Assembly: GCF_036323735.1 (NCBI RefSeq)
Contig: NC_086020.1
Span: 87,864,210-87,928,209 of the forward strand
Source: Rattus norvegicus
Taxonomy: Eukaryota > Chordata > Mammalia > Rodentia > Muridae
DNA: 64,000 nucleotides
Direction: 5' to 3'
In this document: one piece after another, positions 22,273 through 32,616 of the stretch
Layout: every line of letters begins with the position of its first letter
Position numbering within the stretch: the first letter of the stretch is position 1
Notes under the pieces: model-generated
The model's input: the letters and a program-made list of their open reading frames with translations, nothing else
Database searches by the model: none
Told to the model about the DNA's origin: nothing
Made by a program: the position numbers and the translations under genes

Positions 22273-22347
22273 TTTGTATTTTCCTTTAATTCTCTCAGGA
22301 ATTTTTGTGATTCCTTTCTACAGTCTTCTACTTGTTTATTTATGTTT
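22273..22347 (-). mobile_element. L1 element D, segment 2 (ORF1)
   Basis: Minus-strand ORF1 coiled-coil region continuing directly from 15566 once element E and one target copy are removed. Interrupted by element F. Confidence 0.85.
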
Positions 22348-22359
22348 TCCTTCATTTTT
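22348..22359 (+). repeat. Left target duplication of element F
   Basis: TCCTTCATTTTT is repeated exactly at 22623-22634. Confidence 0.85.
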
Positions 22360-22622
22360 TTTTCTTTCTTTTTTTTTTTTTATTAACTTGAGTATTTCTT
22401 ATATACATTTCGAGTGTTATTCCCTTTCCCGGTTTCCGGGCAAACATCCCCCTCCCCCCTCCCCTTCCTTATGGGTGTTCCCCTCCCAACCCTCCCACCA
22501 TTGCCGCCCTCCCCCCATAGACTAGTTCACTGGGGGTTCAGTCTTAGCAGGGCCCAGGGCTTCCCCTTCCACTGGTGCTCTTACTAGGATATTCATTGCT
22601 ACCTATGGGGTCAGAGTCCAGG
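22360..22622 (-). mobile_element. L1 element F: short 5'-truncated L1, minus strand
   Basis: A T-rich tail (22360-22381) then only the distal L1 3' UTR, with the C-rich tract at 22440-22516 (polypurine on the minus strand). It ends at 22622 beside the second TCCTTCATTTTT copy. A 263-bp insertion into ORF1 of element D. Confidence 0.9.
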
Positions 22623-22634
22623 TCCTTCATTTTT

Positions 22635-22822
22635 CTAAGGGAGTTCTTCATGTCTTTCTTGAAGTCCTTCATCATCATGATCAAATGTGATTTAAAATCT
22701 AGATCTTTCTTTTCTGTCATGTTTGGATATTCAGTGTTTGATTTGATGGGAGAATTGGGCTCTGATGATGCCATATAGTATTGATTTCTGTTGCTTGGGT
22801 TCCTGCACTTGCCTCTCGCCAT
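22635..22822 (-). pseudogene. L1 ORF1 N-terminus (element D)
   Basis: Starts on the minus strand at ATG (22820-22822) with MARGKCRNPSNRNQ, SSEPNSPIKSNTEYPN and LDFKSHLIMMMKDFKKDMKN, the ordinary rodent L1 ORF1 N-terminus. The frame stays open until element F interrupts it. Confidence 0.85.
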
Positions 22823-23560
22823 CATGTTTTCTCTGATAAATAGCAGAACAAGGAATTCTGCTATTTCTGACAGTGGCTAGTCCATCCTATAGGCCTGTGT
22901 GTCAGGAGTGCTGTAGAGCTTTTTTCCTGTTTTCTTTCAGCTAGTTATGGGAACAGAGTGTTCTGCTTTCAGGCATGTAGTCTTTACTGTCTACTTGTCT
23001 TCAGCTGGGTGTTTGTCCTGAGTCCACCAGGCAGGTCACTTGGAGTAGAAAAGTTGGTCTTACCTTTGGCCTGCAGTCGCTCCTCAGTGGTTGCCTGTCA
23101 TCTTTCAGTGAGGGCAGCAAATAGAACAGCCTCTTCTGCCTTTTTTCCCTTTGCACAGGGGCCCCAGATGGAGCTAGGTGTTTTCCTCTTGAGTAAGAAA
23201 TGTGGGTAGAATGTAGTCTCCTCTGGCTTCCCAGGCATGTCTGCCCCTCTGAAGTTTTATCTCTCTCTCTCCCACAGGATTTGGCTGCAGGTTGCTGTTT
23301 GACTGAGTCACTTCAGATCTGGGCGGTGTCTGGACCACAGGGGACCTTCAACTTGAGTGCCCCTGTCTTCCTGTTCCCAGAGGCCCTATACAGTTTCCTT
23401 TGTGTCATGGATGTGGGCAAGGCTGTGCCATACTGGGAGTCTCTCCTGCCCTGCAGTCTCAGGAGTGCCCACCTGTCTTGGAGATGAGCTCCACTGAGTT
23501 TGGGGGCAGGGAGATATGGGCTGGGATCAGGGAGGTTTGGGTTCCAGCTAGAAACCTAAG
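22823..23560 (-). promoter_or_regulatory. L1 5' UTR of element D
   Basis: GC-rich minus-strand leader just over one promoter unit long. Landmarks include CACCAGGCAGGTCACTTGGA and TGGGAGTCTCTCCTGCCCTG. Its upstream end near 23560 is set by loss of similarity; no target duplication was found. Transcription would run leftward into elements F and E. Confidence 0.75.
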
Positions 23561-24610
23561 CTTTGTATTCTTAAATTTGTTGTATAGGCACATTGCCTAT
23601 ATAAGAATAAAACCATTAATCCCAAATTTTATATCAACGTAAGAAATTCATATCCATGAAAACCTTAAATCTGTCTCAAAAATAGATTCTGTACCAATGT
23701 AAGAAAAGATAATTTTAACTTTGCATCTATTATAAAATTTCTACCAAATAAGATTATGGCTACACCATCAATTCCACCTATTTCATCCCTGTTCAAAATT
23801 ATTACCATAGCTAAATTTCCTAGAATGACAAATATATCCAGAAATCCAAACTAAAGGAATCAGAATGACAACTTTCTGTGGCATATTCCTGCTGAATGGT
23901 GGTGATGAAATGTCTACAAAGGGGAGGGGAATGGTTGGTAAACTAGGACATTTGGTTAGGCCTTAAGAAAGGCAAGGTGATAATTGTTGCTCACTCACAA
24001 TTATTTAGGCAATATTTGGGCCTAAATTCTGACTGGATCCATAAGGAAGGTTGAGTGACACAAGATGGCTTGGAATCCATGACACTAGGAGTTCAGTAAG
24101 ACACTTCGCCGTGTCTGAGGCTGAATCTCAACAAACCTGTACACACAGCATGGGTTTTGTCAGTCTATGTAGGGTGCACAGATTAGTTAGGAATGAAATT
24201 CTGCTCTTTGTTTGAACATGTGAAATATACAAGTCATTTTTATTAGCAATTTTTAATAATAACCAATCATAAGGATTCATTTATGTCATGTGAAGAATGG
24301 CACAAAAAAATCTTGCCTTGTTTGATTTTCACTTTTTCTAGTTCTTGAAGCCTTCTCTTCCTGTCATACCTGATCCATATAACTCTGGAAGGGGTCCAGA
24401 GCCTATTCAACTTTTCAATGAATACAAACTCCAAGCTTTTCTCCCAAATTTGTATGTTCTTTACCTAATAACCAGAAAAACTTTTAGTTTGACCACCCTT
24501 CCAGAGGAATAATAAAATAAACACAAAACTCAAAATCACATCCATTTTGATAATTAAAACAATTCAAAACAAATAAAGTAAACTAAACACATACTGTATG
24601 AGCCTATTTT
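23561..24610. other. Unassigned AT-rich region
   Basis: No gene or known repeat recognised. ACAAGATGGCTTGG near 24060 and nearby short GC-rich words are slightly LTR-like, but no boundaries are visible. Confidence 0.45.
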
Positions 24611-24612
24611 TA

Positions 24613-24862
24613 AACTTTTTCTAATTGGTCCTGCTAGGATATTTAACCCAGAATTCCTGTGGACCCCACATTCAAAGAAACTGACTTATCCTGCAAGACT
24701 GCAAGACTTCCCTAAAGCATTACCTTTTGCTTAAAGTATCATGATATTCTTAGGACTTTTTCCTAATCTGTTATGCCAAGACATTTAACCCAGAATTCCC
24801 GTGGAACCCACATTCAAAGAAACTGAGTTATCCTGAAAGGTGTTTTCAAAACTTTCCTAGAA
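24613..24862 (+). repeat. Direct repeat, about 142-bp period
   Basis: ATTTAACCCAGAATTCCTGT with ACATTCAAAGAAACTGACTT (from 24641) recurs as ATTTAACCCAGAATTCCCGT with ACATTCAAAGAAACTGAGTT (from 24783). Flanking CTTTTTC(C)TAAT also matches, so each unit is at least about 80-110 bp. It could be a duplicated part of an unrecognised LTR. Confidence 0.8.
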
Positions 24863-26066
24863 CGTGTTATATTCACACATTTTCCCTGTATCTTCTGTTG
24901 GAGGCAGCAGCCCTTCCTCTCTGCCTAAGCACAGCTCAGTCTGTCCATGCACAGCAGAGACTTCCAGTGCAACTGGGCAGAAACTCCCTGCATTACTTGC
25001 AAAAAATGGGAAGAATTCTTCACATGGCTTGGGCAAAATCTGTATTCTCCTCTATCTTTAATAGCAATTAAACCAAACTTGTAGGAAGCAGGCAGATTTT
25101 ATTGTTTGGCTCTCTATCTCAAAGGAGCTATCCTGTTTCTTCTTAGCAGGAGACCCCAGAACCTGTGAGCTGAGTCTGCCCCTGTGTTTCGTTGTTTAAG
25201 ATTCCTGGGTTTGAGTCAACTCTTTACTCATCTCCTAGACTTGTATCACTGTGTACGATCGATCAGATAATCCTAAATTAATGGTGGATACTTGCCTACC
25301 CCATTGCACATCATCTGTTTTGTGTAATTTTACCTTCTTATCCTTTTTACCTTTCACAAGTGATAGGCTCTTACTGTCTTTACTGACAAAATCAAGAAAC
25401 AATTAGGGAACCAGACTTTGGTTATCAGTTCCATCCACCTAAAAGTAGAAGCTTACCAAACTATATGCAAACATGAAGCCAATCTAAATAAAATTGCCAA
25501 ATTATGGGGTTCCAAATGGCGGTATCATATAAACAAATAAAGCTTCTTGTACTAAGTTGGATAACATCTAATTCAGTTGATGGTCAAAGTAGTCTTATTG
25601 AAATCACACAGTTGCCAAGACTTTAATATTCACTCAAAATTGATTTAAATGATTATAGGTTTAAAATTTTTAAAAAGCCTATATAAATATCTAGAATAAT
25701 TTATAGTAAGTAGCAGGAAGGGTTACTTTTACAATTAGTTAAGACGTTCTGACTTTGTATAAAATTTGTCCTAAAGCTGAATTCCAACAAATCAAAGGGC
25801 AATACTTGAATCTGGAGTGTAACACTTGTGGTAGTAGTTCACGTTTCCAATGCTTAATAAAGTTGATAGTGACAGACAGAGGTCTGACAAAAATGGTGGT
25901 TGAAAAGTACTCGAATTCTTGGAAAACATACCAGTTTGCATTCCAGTCAAGAGGAACTTAGTACACATTTTTCCACATTTATGCCATTTTTACAACCTTC
26001 TGTTGTAGAAATTTTTAAGCCAGACCCAGTTTCTTCGATGCCTTTGCCCTTTTACTTCCTGGATAA
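24863..26066. other. Unassigned region
   Basis: No gene recognised. Short frames (24864-25061, 25755-25961) lack family features. Confidence 0.45.
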
Positions 26067-26070
26067 TACA

Positions 26071-26124
<54 letters not shown>
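26067..26124. repeat. (CA)n microsatellite
   Basis: About 58 bp, nearly pure CA with one TA interruption near its start. Confidence 0.95.
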
Positions 26125-26126
<2 letters not shown>

Positions 26127-26689
26127 TAGACAGACACACACAGCCTCTATATATCCAATAAGCTTTAAACAGGAGGAGAGTGAGGCAGATACCTATGCTT
26201 TATGATATTTGAATATACTTTCCTATCAATAACCCAAAATTACTTACTACTTACTATTTTTCATCTGGACTACTCTTAACTCCAATTGGTCATCCTGCAG
26301 GGTCATCCTTTTATTGCCCACCTAATGCACAGTGGCTTCTCCTTTCTCTTCACTATCTTCTCTTTGGGGTCACCTCCAAACCCAAGAAAACACCACCTAT
26401 GTCTCTTCTACCCAGTTATTGGCTATGGGCCTTCTTATTTAACAATCAGAATGAAATTAGGGACAGTGCCACAGGTCAGAAAAGCAAAAGTTTAACAATC
26501 ACTTTAGTTTTAGTTTATCCTAGCCATTCTGAGTTCAGTATGAGTAATTACTTGATCTTTCAGTTTGTTGGAAAACGAGATATAAAGGAGTACAAGTACA
26601 TCTTTATTTCTTATATTTGAAGTTATATTTTAGCTACAGTTCTTCCTTCCATATCCTTCCCACAAACCTTCTCTGATCTTTTATTGCCT

Positions 26690-26692
<3 letters not shown>
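26125..26692. other. Unassigned region
   Basis: No gene recognised. From about 26620 a TCTTCCTTCCATATCCTTCCC stretch, followed by the AT/GT repeat and by GTATGTTTTCAGGGCTGAC near 26817, hints at a worn Lx-type L1 3' UTR (about 26620-26870). Confidence 0.4.

Positions 26693-26772
<80 letters not shown>
26693..26772. repeat. Compound (AT)14-(GT)26 microsatellite
   Basis: An uninterrupted AT run (26693-26720) abuts an uninterrupted GT run (26721-26772). Confidence 0.97.
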
Positions 26773-26774
<2 letters not shown>

Positions 26775-27251
26775 TCAAAATATATACATGTTTTGGTGCA
26801 TATAATATTATGTATATGTATGTTTTCAGGGCTGACTGCAAATACATTGGCCAAAATTGCTTGAGGCATTTCCTCCTTTGCCTATTGTAAAGCATAATCT
26901 TTAAAATGTAATTATGTTCTTTCATTTATGAAGGACTCATGGTGGCTTGGGTTTTGCACTTATTTTCTTTTTAAAAATATCTGTGCTGGTTCTTAATAAA
27001 ATAATATGTTAGAAGAAACATTTCTGAGGAGATAAGTGTATTTTCTCTAAATTTTATTCAGTTCAGGGACTGATATTCTTTTATGGTAGTGGGTTTTAGC
27101 ATTGTTTTCAGCTAACAGGGAGATTAACATTTTCTAAGAAATGTGAAAAATGGTTGTCACTGGCTGTGGGGCACATCTCTGCAGGTGCCATTAGATACAA
27201 AGCCATAAGGCCTTTTTCTTCCTTACTTGTAATTGCTACATGCATATAAGC
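26773..27251. other. Unassigned region
   Basis: No gene recognised; see the possible L1 3' UTR trace near 26817. Confidence 0.45.
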
Positions 27252-27309
27252 ACACATACACACATACATACATACATACATACATACATACATACATACA
27301 TACATACAT
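27252..27309. repeat. (CATA)n microsatellite
   Basis: About 58 bp of CATA units, slightly imperfect at the left end. Confidence 0.95.
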
Positions 27310-27839
27310 GCAAACACATATTACTAAATCCATTTCATTTTGTTTGTAAGTTGATTTGTTCAGGGCTTCTTATTTTGAATTGGAGAATTCATGTGAGAGA
27401 ATATCTGTGAAGGAAGCTTACTCCTGGCCTCTCAGTAACCTGTAAATAAGATGAAGTCCTTCATCAAAAATAGGGCCATTTGCCCTATCTGAGTAGGAAA
27501 GTCAACAGTGTTAGCATTATAGTGGTCTTTTGAGACAAACATATGCAAACTCAAATGCAATTCTTTCACCTTTGCTAGAGTGACTCCATCTAACAGCATT
27601 GGGCCTCTGGTTTTTATAATTTTATTTTTACATCTCTCTTCCATGATCAGTCCTGAGCACTAGGTGTGTTACAGATTTATCAGTAGTTTTTGGACTCTCC
27701 ACAGTCTATTAATTCCTCTACATTTTGACAATTTGAGTAACCATATGTACTTGCTTAGATTTACATTATTCAATATCAAATCTCCTGCTGAGAGGCTCAA
27801 GTCTAATATCCACTGCTTCCTTGAAATTTTCTGAGCTCT
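27310..27839. other. Unassigned region
   Basis: No gene recognised. The part after 27690 may be more distal 3' UTR of element G. Confidence 0.45.
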
Positions 27840-28310
27840 GCCTAATGTTTGGCTGTAGATGTCTGCATGTTTCCAACAGTCACTGGATGAAGGCTTTCTG
27901 ATGATAATTGAGTGAAGCACCAATCATATTTCTCTTTCTTAGTCTGGATTAACTCATTGAGAATAATATTTTTCATTTTCATCCATTTAACTGCAAATTT
28001 CATGATATCGTTTTCTTTAGTAACTGAGTAATAATCCACCGTGTAACTACCACATTTCCTCAATCAGTTCTTTGGTTGAGGGACATCTAGGTTGTTTACA
28101 GCTTCTGGATAGTATGACTGAAGCTGCTATGAACACAGTTGGGCAGGATAGAATGTCCTTTGGTTACAACTCAGGTTTAGTATAGCTGAGTTAAATTGAT
28201 TCCCAAATTTATGGGAAATTTTCATATTGATTTCCAATGTCTCTGTACAGTTTGAACTTCCACCATAAATGGAGGAATGTTCCTTTTGCTCTTCATCTTT
28301 GCCAACATGA
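27840..28310 (-). mobile_element. L1 element G: old L1 3' fragment, minus strand
   Basis: The end of an old L1 ORF2 and adjoining 3' UTR. The minus-strand frame 27842-28063 carries DYYSVTKENDIMKFAVKWMKMKNIILNE, matching EYYSAIKNNEFMKFVGKWLELENIILSE in intact ORF2. 28070-28300 continues toward the Cys/His region (GGAGGAATGTTCC, GCCAACATG). 27840-27945 resembles Lx 3' UTR. Heavily mutated, so older than elements C, E, N and O. Confidence 0.75.
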
Positions 28311-28346
28311 GTATGTATGTATGTATGTATGTATGTATGTATGTAT
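28311..28346. repeat. (GTAT)n microsatellite
   Basis: Nine GTAT units directly following the L1 fragment. Confidence 0.95.
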
Positions 28347-29261
28347 TTATTTAATTTATGTGCGTATACTGTCCCTGTGAATATAGATCTAGACATAGAT
28401 GTGGATATGAACCTGGATGTGGACCAGCATGTGAACATAGCTGTGGATAGAATTATAAATTCCTGTCTTACTTTTGCTGTGGAAAACACCTAATATCTTT
28501 ATTCTGAATGAGATAGGGTTTCATTTTGTCTTAGAGTTTTAGGGGCTCATCATATGGTTGATTAGTTCCTTTGTACTGCTACAATGTTCATTCTTACATT
28601 ATAGGAGAAGATGGTAGATAGAAGTTCCTTATTTAATTGCGGGTATGGAGTAGAAACAGGAACGTATGTTGGCTAAGTTCTGTTTTCAGAGAAACAGACA
28701 TATTGCTATCCCCAACTCCTCTTGGCTTAGATTTTTCAAAAGAATCTTTAATAAGCACTCTTGAATGCTTTAACCTCCCTTCTAACCTAACTATCAGAGG
28801 TAGAGTAAAAGATACATTGTTTAGAAAATGGGGTTGTGGATCTGCTCAGAGGCAATTCTTTGTGAGCCATTCCATTTTTCATTTTTAAGATATCAGCAGT
28901 TTCATCTAAAACATCGAACACAAATCAGTAGCTGCAATCCAGTCTAATAGGAAAAGACCAAATCTGAATCAGTAGCAGTGATTTACCCCAAAGAAACCTC
29001 AAGTCTTCACCAAACTTGGCAGATATTTGCCAAATTTTTTGGAAGTGGAAAAATGCAGTTGGAATTCCAAGAGAAATTCTCAGGTGCCTTTCTCTTTATG
29101 AAGTCACAGCAAAAAAAGATCAGTGAAAATTACAAGGCAAAGCAATGTGAGAGTATTTTCAGTGAAGACAAGTGAAGTGTTGCAAGTCAATCTAATATGA
29201 GAGCATTGTCCACTATTTGGGATTATACTTACACTTACTTCAAAAATCAAGTGTCCTCCGA
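28347..29261. other. Unassigned region with a short degenerate repeat
   Basis: 28385-28450 holds loosely repeated GATGTGGA/CTGTGGATA/GTGAACATA words. No gene recognised in the rest. Confidence 0.45.
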
Positions 29262-29440
29262 AGCATCTGTTCCAGCAAAATATCGCATGCCCTTTCAGAA
29301 GACAGCTTCTAGAGAAACATCCCATGTCTTTTCTCAGCAAAAAATCTTTGTACATATCTGCTTTAACAAAAACACCCTTTTATGAGACAACTTCCAGAGA
29401 AACATTTCATGGCACAACTGAATCTCCAAACAAACCAAAA
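29262..29440 (+). repeat. Degenerate direct repeat, about 84-bp period
   Basis: GACAGCTTCTAGAGAAACAT followed by CCCATG (29301 on) recurs as GACAACTTCCAGAGAAACAT followed by TTCATG (29385 on), with TCTGTTCCAGCAAAA / TCTGCTTTAACAAAA upstream of each. Origin unknown. Confidence 0.7.
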
Positions 29441-30166
29441 ATTTTCACTTCAACCTTCTAATATTAAATAATCTCTCAAAATACAAGTTTAGAAAGACCA
29501 TAAAAGAAGACTTCAGAATCAAGGTGCAACATCTATGTTATAAAGATTCCTAATAATAAAATTATTAGTAATAAAATTCCTATAGCTAATAAAGAAATGT
29601 GTTATAGTTTTAGAACTTATAATCCATCAGTTGTCTAATTGATATTGGAATGTGGGAACCAGGTCAGTAGCAGTAGGGAAACAGTGGCAAAAAAGAATGC
29701 CCATGGCAACTTTATGAATAGAGAAAAAAAATGGAACACAAAACTACAGTACTTGTAAAAGCCATGCCTCAAGCCACTGAAGACCTCCCACCTCTCTCCT
29801 CCTAAAGGTCTCACAATGTCCTACTAAATCTATTCTAAGGATAAAGCTATTAAAATGTACGGACCACTAGAGAACATATCCAAACAATTTCATTTCTATT
29901 CTCCATTCATAAATTTCTTACTTCCTTCCTTGAACTCAGGAGGAATTCCAAGGCCAAAATTTACAGAATTACAGTCTTGAGAATAAGTTATTTCACCGAG
30001 AAAAAAAATTTGCTTGGGGTAAGCATTTAAGAATGTTTCAAGAGCTGAAATAGAAGTGGCTGGGGAAAAGTACTGAATGAATCTGAACCTGAAACTACAG
30101 TCCTATATCCAATATTATGCAAATGGGAAATTTAACTTAAGTAGTAATAAAGATTTTTAAAAGTCC
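29441..30166. other. Unassigned region
   Basis: AT-rich, with an imperfect AATAATAAAATTATTAGTAATAAAATT stem-type stretch near 29551-29577. No gene recognised. Confidence 0.45.
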
Positions 30167-30192
30167 TGTACACACTTTTAAAAGTGTGTACA
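30167..30192. repeat. Perfect 26-bp palindrome
   Basis: The half-site TGTACACACTTTT (30167-30179) is followed without a spacer by its exact reverse complement AAAAGTGTGTACA (30180-30192). The next bases (C and A) do not pair. Confidence 0.95.
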
Positions 30193-30196
30193 ATGA

Positions 30197-30208
30197 TACA
30201 CACACACA

Positions 30209-30300
<92 letters not shown>
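30197..30300. repeat. Compound (CA)n-(GA)n microsatellite
   Basis: A CA run (30197-30246, one interruption) leads directly into about 27 GA units (to 30300). Confidence 0.96.
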
Positions 30301-30305
<5 letters not shown>

Positions 30306-31288
30306 ATATATACAAAACATAAATATGTGACCTTCCATGCTACTACATAAGGACATTTTTAGAACATAAAAATTTAACACTGGAAATCTTGGCAAAGTCT
30401 TTGCGTCTTTGCAGTGATAGAAAGATAATACCGTATTTATGAGAATGTAAAGACACATACTAAGTTTTGACTGTAGTCATCTAACTGTTATTCTTGCTTT
30501 TCATCATAGTTGTAATGAAAATCTTGGATATAAGTAAATTGTACAGCTGACTGTGTCTATGTCTTATAAAATCAGATGTCATTTTGGAAAGCAAAAAGGC
30601 ATAATGAAAAGTTTTATTTTCTTTTACAGTGTTGACCATTATTATTCATCATAAGCCTGCAAAGGGGCGGTTAATTCTGAGTGCTTTGATTCATTTTTCC
30701 TTCTGATGTTCAGTTATTACACAAAGCCTGGTAGCATACAATAGTTAAAATAAAGAATCTATGGTGGAGCTTAAACTGGGTTAGTAACTTAACAGAGAGC
30801 ATGAATTTAACATATGTCAGAGAATGATTTTAAGTAACAAATCCATAACAGAAGGAAGGAAAGAGTAAATTAAAAGAATATTAAGAGGAGAAATCTCAAA
30901 TTGAATGTCCCAGATTTAAGTTTGAGCTTCTTTTGTTAATAAGATACGGTATAGTAGGCAATTTCGTTTACTGGTTCCTATCTTATCCATCCAAGGAACA
31001 GGATAATAGGAAAATAGGGAAATCTACTGTAGAAAGATATGGAGCAGATTTGACAAGTGCAGAACAGAAGATACTAAATTCATCTGAGTTCATTTAGGAA
31101 TGTTCAAGTCCTCTGTGCAAATGTAGTAATAATGCTTCTAAAAAGTTAGATGCTGGCTTTCTATGATGTAACTGGGTATTCTAAGGGCTTCCAGAACCAA
31201 ACATGAAGCCATTGATTTGGATTTATGGCAAGACTGTACACAAGAAGTTCATCAGGATAGGCCTTCACTGTGTATAAGCCTACATGTC
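30301..31288. other. Unassigned AT-rich region
   Basis: No gene or recognised repeat. Confidence 0.5.
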
Positions 31289-31529
31289 ATAATGTATGAT
31301 TTGAGCTTTAGTAAGATTTTTTTTATGAACGTAGGTGCCCTTGCATTTGGAGCATAGATATTTATGATTAAGAGTTCATTTGGGGGATTATTCCTTTGAT
31401 GAATATGAAGTGTCCTTCCTTATCTTTTTTGATGACCTCTGGTTGAAATTTGATTCATTTCGATATTGGAATGGCTACTCCAGATTGTTTCTTTGGACCA
31501 TTTGCTTTCCTTGGGTGTTATTTCCCTCC

Positions 31530-32616
31530 TTCTATTGGAGTTTTCTTTCATTACCCTTTGTTCAGCTAGATTTGGAAAAAGATATTGTGTAAATTTGGTT
31601 TTGTCATGTCTCTATCTATGTTAATTGAGAGTTTTGCTGGATATAGTAGCATTTGTATTCTCTTAGGGTATGACATCTGCCCTAGGACCTTCTGGCTTTC
31701 ATAGACTCTGGTGAGAAGTCTGATGTAATTCTCATAAGTCTGCCTTTATATGTTACTTAACCTTTTTTCTTTACTGCTTTTAATATTCTACATTCTGTAA
31801 TTTGGTGTATTGACAATTATGTGACAGGAGGAATTTCTTTTCTAATCCAATCTATTTGGAGTTCTGTAAGCTTCTTTTATGTTCATGGTCATCGCTTTCT
31901 TTAGGTTAGGGAAGTTTTCTTTCATAATTTTGTTGAAGGTATTTACTGACCCTTTAATTTGGGATTCTTCGCTCTCTTCTATATCTATTATCCATAGGTT
32001 TGATCTACTCATTGTGTCCTGAGTTTTCTGAATGTTTTAGGCTAGGAGCTTTTTACATTTTACATTATATTTGATGGTTGTGTCGATGTTTTCTATGGTA
32101 CCTTCTGCCCCTGAGATTCTCTTGTCTATCTCTTGTATTCTGTAGGTGATGCTTACATCTATGACTCCTGATTTCTTTCCTAGGTTTTCTGTCTCCAGGG
32201 TCATCTCCCTGTGTGGTTTCTTTATTGTTTCTATTTCCATTTTTCAATCCTGGATGGTTTCGCTTATTTCTTTCACTAGTTTGGTTGTGTTTTCCTATAA
32301 TTCTTTAAGGGATTTTTTGGGTTTCCTCCTTAAGGGCATCTACTTGTTTACCTGTGTTGTTCTGTATTTTTTGAAGGGAGTAATTTATGTCCTTAAAGTC
32401 TTCCACCACCACCACCACCACCACCACCACCACCACCACCACCACCACCACCACCACCACCATCATCATCATCATAAAATGTGATTTTAAATCTAGATCT
32501 TGCTTTTCTGGTGTGTTTGGATATCCAGTGTTTGCTTTGGTGGGATAACTGGGCTCTGATGATGCCAAGTAGTCCAGGTTTCTGTTGCTTAGGTTCCTGT
32601 GCTTGCCTCTTGCCAT
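31530..32616 (-). pseudogene. L1 ORF1 remnant (element H)
   Basis: Starts at ATG (32614-32616 on the minus strand): MARGKHRNLSNRNLDYLASS, then PSYPTKANTGYPNTPEKQDL. A microsatellite expansion then encodes a Met/Val run before EDFKDINYSLQKIQNNTGKQ. It continues with METLETENLGKK-like coiled-coil sequence (32037-32240). The RRM and C-terminal domain follow in broken frames (31560-32000). Confidence 0.8.
32402..32476. repeat. (ACC)n/(ATC)n triplet expansion in L1 ORF1
   Basis: About 20 CAC/CCA triplets (32403-32462) and five ATC triplets (to 32476). Other L1 copies have only ATCATGATCA here. It keeps the ORF1 frame (poly-Val on the minus strand). Confidence 0.95.

Noticed and set aside
32146..32484. 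Plus-strand frame with a long poly-His run
   Set aside because: It is the CAC microsatellite read in one frame, in antisense L1 ORF1.
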